Assembly (NCBI GenBank): GCA_023228025.1 | Contig: JALOCD010000117.1 | Span: 1-12,537 of the forward strand | DNA length: 12,537 nt | Reading direction: 5' to 3' | Source of the DNA: Prolixibacteraceae bacterium | GTDB lineage: Bacteria; Bacteroidota; Bacteroidia; Bacteroidales; Prolixibacteraceae | Shown: positions 1-6,916 of the stretch, one piece after another | Layout of the letters: every line of letters starts with the position of its first letter | Position numbering within the stretch: the stretch's first letter is position 1 | Notes under the pieces: model-generated | What the model saw: the letters and a program-made list of their open reading frames with translations, nothing else | What the model was told of the DNA's origin: nothing | Database searches by the model: none | Translations under genes and position numbers: made by a program

Positions 1-1155
1 TGTTACTCCCCTGGAAGCATTCCCGGCTTTTGACCAGTATTGTGCAACGGTCGAAGGTTTCAGTGCAGATAGCGTGGTTTCATCCCAGCCGATCATCTGT
101 TTGCCGTTAGCCAGAACTATCTCCTGAACATGCTCGATGAAAGGAATATAATCCTCTTTTTTTGTTACATGCGATTCGTCTCCGCCAACATGAATGTATG
201 GGCCAGGGGTTAATCCGGCTAGCTCTCGGATCACATCATTCAGAAATTTGTAGGTAAACTCCTTGTTGGTTTGAAGCGTACTGAAGCCAACATTGGTGCC
301 GGTGTAAAGTTTTGTCGGTTGATTGTCAGTATTCAGTTCAGGGATGGATGCCAATGCGGCATTGGTGTGCCCCGGCATGTCAATTTCGGGAATGATGGTG
401 ATGAAGCGGTCGGCCGCATATTGGACAATCTCCTTGTAAACTTCCTGGGTATAGAAACCACCTTTGCCACCACCTACCTGGGTAGAACCACCTATTTCGG
501 TTAGTGCAGGCCATACTTTGATTTCAATTCGCCATCCCTGATCGTCGGCAAGATGGAGGTGCAAAACATTCATCTTATAGGCCGCGATCAGGTCGATGAA
601 ACGTTTGACATCATCAGGTCCAAAAAAGTGTCTGGCAACATCCAGCATTGCTCCTCGATAGCCGTATTCGGGGTAATCCAGAATGGTGCCTGATGGTATT
701 TTCCATGGCCCCTTAATCGGTTTTTTGCCTTCGAATGATGCCGGTAAAAGCTGACGGATTGTCTGTATGCCCCGAAAAATACCTTCGGGAGTATTGGCTG
801 ATAACCTCATATTTTCCAGGGAAATGGTCAATTCATATCCCTCCTGTCCTAATTGACTATTGGCAGCGTCAGTTTCGAGAAGGATGTACTTTTCTGATTT
901 CTGAACGCTTGGCTCAAGGATAATATTGTTGCTTCCGGTTGCCGGAGTAAGGAATTCATCAAGGTATTTTGCCAAGATTGTCATGCCAGGCTTCGCTGCA
1001 TTTATCCGGATATCCAGTGCACCTTTAAACTCAAAATTGCCGGGGCCGGGCTTAACGGATACCGGTTTTGGGATCAGGGCAGCTTTTGTCAGATCAGCGG
1101 CGAAAGATGTATTGGCCAATGCGAAGGCCATGATAAAAAGTAGTACGCTTAACAT
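1..1155 (-). CDS. Beta-N-acetylhexosaminidase, glycoside hydrolase family 20 (N-terminal 385 residues, runs off the left edge)
   Basis: The reading frame is open from the ATG at 1155 to base 1, so the C-terminal part lies outside the window. Family knowledge: GH20 enzymes remove terminal GlcNAc or GalNAc from glycans by substrate-assisted catalysis. Seen here: a hydrophobic leader (MLSVLLFIMAFALANTSFAA) with likely cleavage near residue 20, a GH20b-like N-terminal domain (about 22-150), then a catalytic barrel with RGAMLDVARHF (about 166), HLHLADDQGWRIEI (about 196), PEIDMPGH and the catalytic pair in HVGGDE (D326-E327), followed by GWDE. These are all hallmark GH20 motifs. The leader lacks the usual N-terminal Lys/Arg. 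The frame stays open upstream without another ATG (a TTG lies directly before), so the start is slightly uncertain. It acts outside the cytoplasm, probably in the periplasm or at the cell surface, in glycan or peptidoglycan-fragment use. No SusC/D pair is visible in the window. Confidence 0.93.
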   Translation of the reverse strand, partial: MLSVLLFIMAFALANTSFAADLTKAALIPKPVSVKPGPGNFEFKGALDIRINAAKPGMTILAKYLDEFLTPATGSNNIILEPSVQKSEKYILLETDAANSQLGQEGYELTISLENMRLSANTPEGIFRGIQTIRQLLPASFEGKKPIKGPWKIPSGTILDYPEYGYRGAMLDVARHFFGPDDVKRFIDLIAAYKMNVLHLHLADDQGWRIEIKVWPALTEIGGSTQVGGGKGGFYTQEVYKEIVQYAADRFITIIPEIDMPGHTNAALASIPELNTDNQPTKLYTGTNVGFSTLQTNKEFTYKFLNDVIRELAGLTPGPYIHVGGDESHVTKKEDYIPFIEHVQEIVLANGKQMIGWDETTLSALKPSTVAQYWSKAGNASRGVT

Positions 1156-1253
1156 CAAAAAAAATCGTGAATGTTTTGTTCCTATCGTTAGTTTAGTTGT
1201 TAAAAATATTGCTGGTCGATATTCCTGGTAAGATAGCTGAAAAAGCTGAAAAG

Positions 1254-1296
1254 AAGAAAAGCCCAAATGCTGAAATTTGCATCATGGGCTTTTCTT
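1254..1296 (-). terminator. Rho-independent terminator of tRNA-His
   Basis: An 11-bp stem, AAGAAAAGCCC (1254-1264) with GGGCTTTTCTT (1286-1296), encloses a 21-base loop that can form a small inner ATGC/GCAT stem. It starts 2 bases past the 3' end of the tRNA, and on the minus strand the stem ends in a T-rich tail. It separates the tRNA from the hexosaminidase gene on the same strand. Confidence 0.8.
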
Positions 1297-1298
1297 TG

Positions 1299-1373
1299 GG
1301 TGGAAGATGGGATTCGAACCCACGACCAATGGTACCACAAACCACTACTCTAACCGACTGAGCTACATCCACC
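1299..1373 (-). tRNA. tRNA-His, anticodon GTG
   Basis: The cloverleaf was read by eye on the minus strand. The acceptor is GTGGATG with CTTCCAC, plus an encoded extra G-1 (1373) opposite C73 (1299), which is the identity element of tRNA-His. The D stem is GCTC/GAGT, the anticodon stem GTGGT/ACCAT with loop TTGTGGT (anticodon GTG), the T arm GTGGG-TTCGAAT-CCCAT. No CCA is encoded after C73. The acceptor stem carries a T6-T67 mismatch. Promoter and terminator lie immediately on either side, so it is a single-tRNA transcription unit. Confidence 0.95.
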
Positions 1374-1385
1374 GTTTTGTGCCCG

Positions 1386-1416
1386 CAAATATAGGGCTGT
1401 TTTTCGAATTAGACAA
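1386..1416 (-). promoter_or_regulatory. Bacteroidota-type promoter of tRNA-His
   Basis: On the minus strand a perfect -7 box TATATTTG (1386-1393) is preceded by TTG (1414-1416) with a 20-base spacer, matching the Bacteroidota primary sigma consensus (TTG, about 19-20 bases, TAnnTTTG). The predicted start of transcription is a few bases before the mature tRNA. Confidence 0.75.
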
Positions 1417-1427
1417 AAGAAAGATGT

Positions 1428-1435
1428 TATTTTTG
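1428..1435 (+). promoter_or_regulatory. -7 box for the alkD-like gene
   Basis: TATTTTTG fits TAnnTTTG and lies 24 bases before the start codon at 1460. No clear TTG -33 element is seen at the expected distance, only a T run near 1400. It would be divergent from the tRNA promoter, with about 35 bases between the two -7 boxes. Confidence 0.5.
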
Positions 1436-1459
1436 CATCGTCTGTTATAAAATTCATGA

Positions 1460-2170
1460 ATGGAATATTTGCTAGATGATCCGGTTTCCGAAAGGTTGTA
1501 TCAGGAGATACTCAGAAAATTGAGGCCTCTGCAAAATGGGGAAGTTGCCGATTCGATGACAAAGAGAGGTGTCATTTACAAACTGAACCTGGGTGCATCA
1601 ATTGTTTCGCTGCATCAGCTGGCCAACAACTATACTCCTAATCATCTTCTGGCGCTTAAACTTTGGAACAAGCAATGGCGCGAGACCATGATTATGGCTA
1701 CGTTACTTGAAAAGCCAGGTGAGATGACAGAAAACCAGATGGATTTTTGGGTGAAACAGATCAGGCAGGTCGAGATCGCCGAGCAATTGGCCATGAACCT
1801 TTTTTCCAAATCGCCCATTGCTTACGAAAAGGCGGTCGAGTATTGTCTGGCCAAAAAGGAGTTAAGCAAGATTACAGGACTGCTGATGATGGGAAGACTT
1901 GCTTTAACGGACCGCACTTCGGGAAGTGAGAAATTCGAAGCCTTTCTTGAACTATTCCCTCCTCTGGCAAAAGATGGACAACTATCGCTTGTATTCAGGA
2001 GGGTGTTTGTACAAATTGCCATGCGGAATCCCGAATTGTATGAGGTAGCAATGAAACAAGCGGAGCTTTTCAGGACGCTTGATTCAACTGTTGCCCATGA
2101 TAACGCTGAATACCTGATTGACCAGCTTTCCTATGATGCCGTGAAGGAGTTGGTTTACCTGCGATCCTGA
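1460..2170 (+). CDS. AlkD-like HEAT-repeat protein (DNA alkylation repair family), glycosylase activity uncertain
   Basis: This 236-residue all-helical protein resembles the short Bacteroidota proteins annotated as DNA alkylation repair protein. The recognisable stretches are KRGVIYKLNLG (35-45), the LALKLWNKQWRETMIMATLL helix (64-83, matching the family's LW-x4-RE signature), MDFWVKQ (94-100) and IAEQLAMNLF (106-115). AlkD is known to excise bulky or cationic alkylated bases without flipping them, using a Trp/Asp set. I cannot find the typical NWD-x2-D catalytic motif: the equivalent place reads KQIRQVEIAEQL. So DNA binding by HEAT-like repeats is plausible, while catalysis is not shown. A -7 box lies 24 bp upstream, and the GNAT-fold gene starts 34 bp downstream, so the two may be cotranscribed. 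The ATG at 1456 is in another frame and stops after seven codons. Confidence 0.72.
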   Translation: MEYLLDDPVSERLYQEILRKLRPLQNGEVADSMTKRGVIYKLNLGASIVSLHQLANNYTPNHLLALKLWNKQWRETMIMATLLEKPGEMTENQMDFWVKQIRQVEIAEQLAMNLFSKSPIAYEKAVEYCLAKKELSKITGLLMMGRLALTDRTSGSEKFEAFLELFPPLAKDGQLSLVFRRVFVQIAMRNPELYEVAMKQAELFRTLDSTVAHDNAEYLIDQLSYDAVKELVYLRS

Positions 2171-2204
2171 AAAATTTATATCTTTAGTTTTCCATCCTGA
2201 TATT

Positions 2205-3422
2205 ATGCAAATCATTGAAGTAAAAGAGCGTTCAGCAATCAAGGCTTTTCACCGGGTCGCCCACCAAATTTACAAAGGCGACAAAAACTGGATAACCCCA
2301 CTGGAGGGAATGGTCGACGGCGCTTTCGATCCAAAGCAGAATGCCTTTTTAAAGCACGGTGAAGGAACAAGGTGGATATTGAATAATGATTCGGGTCAGA
2401 CCATTGGCCGCATCGGAGCTTTCATCAACCGGAACAAATGCGACAGTTTCAAGCAACCTACCGGGGGAGTTGGCTATTTTGAGTGCATCGATGATCAACA
2501 AGCCGCCTTCCTGCTTTTTGATACGGCAAAGGAGTGGCTTGGCGAACGCGGCATGAAGGCGATGGACGGCCCGGTCAATTTTGGTGAGAATATGATCAAC
2601 TGGGGATTGCTGGTAAAGGGGTTTATGCCCCAGGGATTCGGAATGCCCTACAACAAACCCTATTATCTTCGCCTCTTTGAGTCCTACGGTTTTAAAATCT
2701 ATTTTGAACAATATTCCTACCACCTCGACCGTAGAATCCCATTCCCGGAGCGCTTCTGGAAAATTGCTGAATGGGTTGCGAACAAGCCGCATTTCAGGTT
2801 TGAACATGTGAAGTTTAGTCAGATGGAGCGGCACATTAAAGAGTTTATCCATATTTATGAGGAGGCCTGGGCCCAGCATGACAACCACCAGGAGGTCGAT
2901 TTGAACGACATTCGTGCCATGATGAAAATTGCCAAACTCATTGCAGAAGAGAAATTTATATGGTTTGCTTACCATGATGATGAACCGGTGTTGTTTTTTG
3001 GAATGATCCCCGACTGGAACCAACTTCTGGCCAAATTAAAAGGGAAGCTCAATTGGTGGGGTATACTAAAATTCCTTTGGTACCAAAAAATCAAAACGAT
3101 TACCAGAACACGGATTTTGGTCATGGGGGTTGTGCCGAAATTTCAGGGGAGCGGGCTGGAATCTGCTGTTTTTTGGCATCTCGACAAAATCATGAAGCAG
3201 CGGCCATGGATAACCGAGGTTGAATTGTCTTGGGTTGGGGATTTTAATCCCAAAATGGTTGCCATGTACAAGGAGGTGGGCGGCGTGCATGCAAAAACCC
3301 ACTACACCATGCGCTATCTTTTCGATCGTGAAGCGCCTTTCGAACGGGCCCCAATGCTGATGAAAGATGTCAGGTTACTTCGAGAAGAACGAAATAATAG
3401 TGAACCAATTAAAGTCAATTAG
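2205..3422 (+). CDS. GNAT-fold acyltransferase-like protein of the YghO type
   Basis: The 405-residue protein has the pattern of a conserved but little-characterised family sometimes annotated as N-acetyltransferase or as YghO. It shows an N-terminal segment with YKGDKNWITPL (23-33) and QNAFLKHGEG (45-54), then GRIGAFINR, GYFECIDD, the AMDGPVNFGENMINWGLL core and MPYNKPYY. A C-terminal GNAT-like part contains the acyl-CoA loop VVPKFQGSGLES with Q314-G-S-G317. No membrane segment or signal peptide is visible, so it is probably cytosolic. Family knowledge does not give a substrate, and I do not propose one. A -7-like TATCTTTA (2179-2186) sits between the genes, so it could have its own promoter or be read through from the alkD-like gene. 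The palindromic repeat just downstream could end the transcript. Confidence 0.8.
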   Translation: MQIIEVKERSAIKAFHRVAHQIYKGDKNWITPLEGMVDGAFDPKQNAFLKHGEGTRWILNNDSGQTIGRIGAFINRNKCDSFKQPTGGVGYFECIDDQQAAFLLFDTAKEWLGERGMKAMDGPVNFGENMINWGLLVKGFMPQGFGMPYNKPYYLRLFESYGFKIYFEQYSYHLDRRIPFPERFWKIAEWVANKPHFRFEHVKFSQMERHIKEFIHIYEEAWAQHDNHQEVDLNDIRAMMKIAKLIAEEKFIWFAYHDDEPVLFFGMIPDWNQLLAKLKGKLNWWGILKFLWYQKIKTITRTRILVMGVVPKFQGSGLESAVFWHLDKIMKQRPWITEVELSWVGDFNPKMVAMYKEVGGVHAKTHYTMRYLFDREAPFERAPMLMKDVRLLREERNNSEPIKVN

Positions 3423-3435
3423 TGATTTTAGTAAA

Positions 3436-3540
3436 TTTTACCACAAAGGGCTCAAAGTAGGTCACAAAGGAAAACACAAAGGTTGAAGCCCATTCTTGGT
3501 GTCCCTTTGTGCATTCCTTTGGGTACTTCGTGGTAAAAAA
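3436..3540. repeat. Palindromic intergenic repeat made of CACAAAG-like units
   Basis: The left arm begins TTTTACCACAAAG and contains CAAAG, CACAAAGG and CACAAAGG spaced about 10-13 bases apart. The right arm is its imperfect reverse complement (CCTTTGTG, CCTTTGGG, CTTCGTGGTAAAA). The ends pair as TTTTACCAC / GTGGTAAAA, with a centre near 3490. The element begins 14 bases after the GNAT gene stop. Similar CACAAAG palindromes occur between genes in many bacterial genomes (recollection, not checked). On RNA it would form a long hairpin ending in an A/T run, so it may double as a bidirectional terminator. Confidence 0.8.
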
Positions 3541-3586
3541 ACGGATTATATTCATTTGTATTGCGTGATAACTTTTTATTAATCTG

Positions 3587-3616
3587 TTGCAGGTTTATAA
3601 ATTATCCTTATCTTTG
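3587..3616 (+). promoter_or_regulatory. Bacteroidota-type promoter of rpmE2
   Basis: TTG (3587-3589), a 19-base spacer and TATCTTTG (3609-3616) match the TTG / TAnnTTTG consensus of the Bacteroidota primary sigma factor. Transcription should start near 3622, giving a leader of about 44 bases that is A- and G-rich before the ATG at 3666. Confidence 0.8.
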
Positions 3617-3665
3617 CAACCCGTAATTGAGGAAAAGGTAAGATTAAAAGATATAAATAAGAATC

Positions 3666-3929
3666 ATGAAAAAGGGAATTCATCCGGAAAGCTATCGACT
3701 GGTTTGTTTTAAGGATATGTCAAACGAGCATACTTTCATCACCAGGTCAACGGCTGCATCAAAAGAAACCATCGAAATTGACGGCGTTCAGTATCCATTG
3801 TTAAAGGTGGAAATTTCGAACACATCACACCCTTTCTATACAGGTAAGATGAAGTTGGTCGATACAGCAGGACGTGTCGATAAATTCATGACCCGTTATC
3901 AGAAACACATGGACAAACGCAAAGCATAA
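3666..3929 (+). CDS. rpmE2: 50S ribosomal protein L31 type B
   Basis: The 87-residue protein reads MKKGIHPESYRLVCFKDMSN, then FITRSTA, PLLKVEISNTSHPFYTGKMKLVDTAGRVDKF and a basic end (HMDKRKA). This is the type B (C-minus) L31. It has a single cysteine (C14) and lacks the CxxC zinc ligands of type A L31. L31 sits on the outside of the 50S central protuberance and bridges to the 30S. In other phyla type B L31 replaces the zinc form when zinc is scarce under Zur control; in many Bacteroidota it appears to be the normal form. It is a single-gene unit with a strong promoter before it and a strong terminator 16 bases after the stop. Confidence 0.97.
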   Translation: MKKGIHPESYRLVCFKDMSNEHTFITRSTAASKETIEIDGVQYPLLKVEISNTSHPFYTGKMKLVDTAGRVDKFMTRYQKHMDKRKA

Positions 3930-3945
3930 TTTTTTGTATTTGTGT

Positions 3946-3981
3946 CAAGAAGCCCCGTATTCCCAAATACGGGGCTTCTTG
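3946..3981 (+). terminator. Strong intrinsic terminator after rpmE2
   Basis: A perfect 16-bp stem, CAAGAAGCCCCGTATT (3946-3961) with AATACGGGGCTTCTTG (3966-3981), is closed by the four-base loop CCCA. The A/T-rich base and following GGTTATTTG serve as the tail. It is nearly symmetric and so could act in both directions. Confidence 0.9.
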
Positions 3982-4020
3982 GTTATTTGAACATAGGGGG
4001 AGGTTGTTTGTTAACTTGGG

Positions 4021-4075
4021 AAAAAAGGATAAAGGATCTTAAAAAGGATAAAGTAAAAAGGATAAAGGATAAAGT
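4021..4075. repeat. GGATAAA heptamer cluster
   Basis: GGATAAAG or GATAAAG occurs five times within about 50 bases (near 4027, 4046, 4060 and 4067, with a broken copy GGATCTT at 4034), spaced mostly by 7 or 14 bases. An inverted copy lies at 4212-4243. Nothing suggests translation. Confidence 0.8.
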
Positions 4076-4234
4076 GGCATTGGTAGTATGGGGAAATTTG
4101 ATTCATCAAGGATAAATATTAGCCGCTTCGCGATTAGAAAAACTTTGTATACTATTGCTTCTAAAAAAATTGAAGCCAAGCGGCATAAATATTCAATTTA
4201 TTACAAATCCCCCTTTATCCTTTTTACTTTATCC
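4046..4234. repeat. Inverted repeat pair flanking a 143-bp A/T-rich spacer
   Basis: A 23-base block at 4046-4068 (GGATAAAG, TAAAAA, GGATAAAGG) recurs exactly as its reverse complement at 4212-4234. Nested inside, GCCGCTT (4122-4128) faces AAGCGGC (4178-4184), each beside AATATT-like bases. The left side has about 26 bases more than the right, so the fold is imperfect. It may be a small non-autonomous element or two copies of an intergenic repeat in opposite orientation. The open frame crossing it (4088-4300) has no family resemblance. Confidence 0.65.
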
Positions 4235-4258
4235 TTTATCCTTCCTTTCTGGGAGGGT

Positions 4259-4274
4259 TTGGCACGACAATTGA
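4259..4274 (+). promoter_or_regulatory. Sigma-54-like promoter in front of lon
   Basis: TTGGCACG (4259-4266), four bases, then TTGA (4271-4274) matches the -24/-12 pattern TGGCACG-N4-TTGC in all but the last base of the -12 element. Transcription would begin near 4286, just before any usable lon start codon. A primary-sigma alternative is weak: ACAATTTG (4311-4318) lacks the TA of the -7 box. Confidence 0.42.
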
Positions 4275-4385
4275 TCACAGTACTAAATGTTGGAACATAA
4301 TTGGATTCCGACAATTTGTCATATAGCTATTTCAACAATGAATAATTCCAAAAATAGAAACAGGGGTTCTTTTATATTCTCAAGT

Positions 4386-6794
4386 ATGGATGAAGATCAG
4401 AACGATTTTTATCCGATCATTGCCGACGGCGATGATGATGAACTATTCTCTGCTAATGTTCCGGATCGCCTGCCAATCCTGCCATTGCGCAATGCTGTTT
4501 TATTTCCTGGTGTGGTGATGCCCATCAGCGTAGGCAGGACCAAGTCTTTAAATTTGGTTCGCGAAACTTACAACGGAACGAAGTTGGTTGCAACTGTTGC
4601 CCAGAGAAACGGGCAGATCGAAGATCCCTCGCTTTCGGATTTGTATCCTGTTGGTACAATGGCAGAAATATTGAAAATCCTTGAGATGCCGGATGGTACC
4701 ACTACCGTGATTCTTCAGGGGAAGAAGCGTATCCTGATCGAGAAACTTGTTGAGCATCCTTCCTACCTGAAGGCCACCGTTCATCCACTCCCCGAAGTGG
4801 TATCGGATACCAAATCCCACGAGTTTTTTGCCATCATAGAGTCCCTGAAAGATTTTTCCCTGAAAATTGCAAAATCCTCTGCCAACATACCACAGGAGGC
4901 TCAGTTCGCGGTTAAGAACATTGAGAATGTCACCTTTTTGGTCAATTTTATTTGCAACAATACGGATCTCAATACCATAGAAAAGCAGGATCTGCTGGAG
5001 CGAAACGACATCAAGGACCGGAGTACAAAACTGCTCTCCTTGCTCATGAGGGAGGTTCAGATGCTGGATTTAAAAAAGGATATTCAGCAGAAAGTCAAGA
5101 TTGACCTGGACCAGCAGCAACGCGAGTACCTGCTTCATCAGCAGATTAAAACCATTCAGGACGAATTGGGAGGTAGTCCGGTCCAGCAGGAACTGGAAGA
5201 GTTGAAGAAAAAGGCCGCACAAAAATTGTGGAAGGAGGATATCCAAAAACTCTTTGACAAGGAGCTTGGCAAGCTGTCGCGGATGAATCCTGCTGCCGGT
5301 GAGTATTCAGTTCAAATCGGATACCTCGACACCTTACTTGACCTTCCCTGGAATGTCTATACTGAAGACAACTTTGATCTTTCCAATGCCGAAAAGGTTC
5401 TCAATGAAGACCATTTTGGATTGGACAATGTCAAGGAGAGAATCCTGGAGCACCTGGCTGTGTTGAAATTAAAAGGTGATATGAAATCCCCGATTATTTG
5501 CCTTTATGGCCCTCCCGGAGTTGGTAAAACATCTCTTGGAAGATCTGTTGCAAGTGCATTGGGACGAAAATACATCCGGATGAGCCTGGGTGGATTGCAC
5601 GATGAGTCAGAGATCAGGGGACACCGCAAGACTTACATCGGCGCCATGCCAGGAAGGATCGTTCAAAACCTGATCAAGGCGGGTTCATCGAATCCTGTAT
5701 TTATTCTGGACGAGATTGACAAAGTTTCCAAGGATTTTCACGGAGATCCTGCATCAGCATTGCTGGAAGTATTGGATCCCGAACAAAATATTGAATTTCA
5801 CGACAACTATTTGGACGTCGATTTTGACCTCTCGCGGGTCCTTTTCATAGCGACTGCCAACACCATCTCCACCATTCACCCCGCCCTCCGTGACCGGATG
5901 GAACTGATCGATGTAAGCGGTTACTTGATGGAGGAGAAACAGGAGATTGCCAAACGCCATCTGGTGAAACGTCAGCTTGAAAATCATGGATTGGAGAAAA
6001 ATAGTATTACTTTTTCCAAAGAGATTCTGGTCAGGATTATCGAAAACTATACCAGGGAATCGGGAGTCCGCGAATTGGACAAGATGCTGGCCAAGGTGGT
6101 CAGAAGGGTAGCGCGGAAGATTGTCTCAGAAACCGGTTACAACAAAAAAATCACAGAAGAAGATTTGCGGGGTTACCTTGGCGTCCCAAAATACACCAAG
6201 GATAGTTACGAAGGGAACGAGTATGCAGGTGTCGTTACAGGCCTGGCCTGGACCTCTGTCGGCGGAGAGATTCTCTATGTTGAAACGAGCCTGAGTGCAG
6301 GCAAGGGGAAATTCAGCATCACCGGGAACCTTGGGGAGGTAATGAAAGAGTCGGCTACTATCGCACTGGAATATTTGAAATCACACGCCTCCGAAATTGG
6401 CTTGAAGTCCGAAATATTTGATCAATGGGATGTGCACATACACGTTCCTGAGGGAGCAATTCCAAAGGACGGCCCGTCAGCCGGTATCACCATGGCCACG
6501 GCTCTGGCTTCGGCGTACACGCAAAGGAAAGTGAAAATGCATCTGGCCATGACAGGTGAGATCACCCTTCGTGGAAAGGTGCTGCCTGTTGGGGGAATCA
6601 AGGAGAAAATCCTGGCAGCCAAAAGAGCAGGAATCAAGGAGATAATTTTATCCGATCAAAACAGGAAAAACCTTGAAGATATCAACGAAATCTACTTGAA
6701 AGGATTGACTTTCCATTACGTGAAGAATGTCGGCGATGTGTTCGAAATAGCGCTACTGAAAGAAAAAGTGGATAAACCGCTGTCTATCGGTTAA
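4386..6794 (+). CDS. lon: ATP-dependent protease Lon (endopeptidase La)
   Basis: With the ATG at 4386 the protein has 802 residues, close to E. coli Lon (784), and begins MDEDQNDFYPIIADG like other Bacteroidota Lon proteins. In-frame ATGs at 4338 and 4287 would add 16 and 33 residues without family resemblance. Domains in order: N-terminal substrate-binding LON domain (RLPILPLRNAVLFPGVVMP onward), a helical linker with DLDQQQREYLLHQQIKTIQ, the AAA+ module with Walker A GPPGVGKT (375-382) and Walker B ILDEID (D442, E443), and the protease domain with KDGPSAG (catalytic S698) and GGIKEK (catalytic K741). It is a soluble homohexamer that unfolds and degrades damaged proteins and regulators. All key residues are present. 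A sigma-54-like promoter lies upstream; the PAS kinase follows after 122 bp. Confidence 0.97.
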   Translation: MDEDQNDFYPIIADGDDDELFSANVPDRLPILPLRNAVLFPGVVMPISVGRTKSLNLVRETYNGTKLVATVAQRNGQIEDPSLSDLYPVGTMAEILKILEMPDGTTTVILQGKKRILIEKLVEHPSYLKATVHPLPEVVSDTKSHEFFAIIESLKDFSLKIAKSSANIPQEAQFAVKNIENVTFLVNFICNNTDLNTIEKQDLLERNDIKDRSTKLLSLLMREVQMLDLKKDIQQKVKIDLDQQQREYLLHQQIKTIQDELGGSPVQQELEELKKKAAQKLWKEDIQKLFDKELGKLSRMNPAAGEYSVQIGYLDTLLDLPWNVYTEDNFDLSNAEKVLNEDHFGLDNVKERILEHLAVLKLKGDMKSPIICLYGPPGVGKTSLGRSVASALGRKYIRMSLGGLHDESEIRGHRKTYIGAMPGRIVQNLIKAGSSNPVFILDEIDKVSKDFHGDPASALLEVLDPEQNIEFHDNYLDVDFDLSRVLFIATANTISTIHPALRDRMELIDVSGYLMEEKQEIAKRHLVKRQLENHGLEKNSITFSKEILVRIIENYTRESGVRELDKMLAKVVRRVARKIVSETGYNKKITEEDLRGYLGVPKYTKDSYEGNEYAGVVTGLAWTSVGGEILYVETSLSAGKGKFSITGNLGEVMKESATIALEYLKSHASEIGLKSEIFDQWDVHIHVPEGAIPKDGPSAGITMATALASAYTQRKVKMHLAMTGEITLRGKVLPVGGIKEKILAAKRAGIKEIILSDQNRKNLEDINEIYLKGLTFHYVKNVGDVFEIALLKEKVDKPLSIG

Positions 6795-6916
6795 GATAGC
6801 TGCAGAATTTGTCCATTTTAAAATGTAAATTTTAAAAACCAAAAAAGTTGCCAATAAATACTTCTTTCTTTGACGAGGTTCTGATTTAATTTTTCGTAAT
6901 CATAACACACTTCCTT

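Noticed and set aside
926..1231. Plus-strand frame of 101 codons
   Set aside because: It is antisense to the start of the GH20 gene, whose motifs are clear.
2349..3023. Antisense open frame of 224 codons
   Set aside because: It lies wholly inside the well-supported GNAT-fold gene and has no recognisable domain; it is a shadow frame.
3436..3540. The CACAAAG repeat as a CRISPR array
   Set aside because: The units are short, degenerate, spaced about 10 bases apart and arranged as one inverted repeat; there are no spacer-length intervals and no cas genes.
4088..4300. Open frame of 70 codons between rpmE2 and lon
   Set aside because: It runs through the inverted GGATAAA repeats and into the lon promoter, matches no family, and its hydrophobic part is the translation of repeat DNA.
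6867..6894. TTTG and TAATTTTT as a promoter for the PAS kinase
   Set aside because: The spacer is only about 14 bases and the -7 box lacks the final G.
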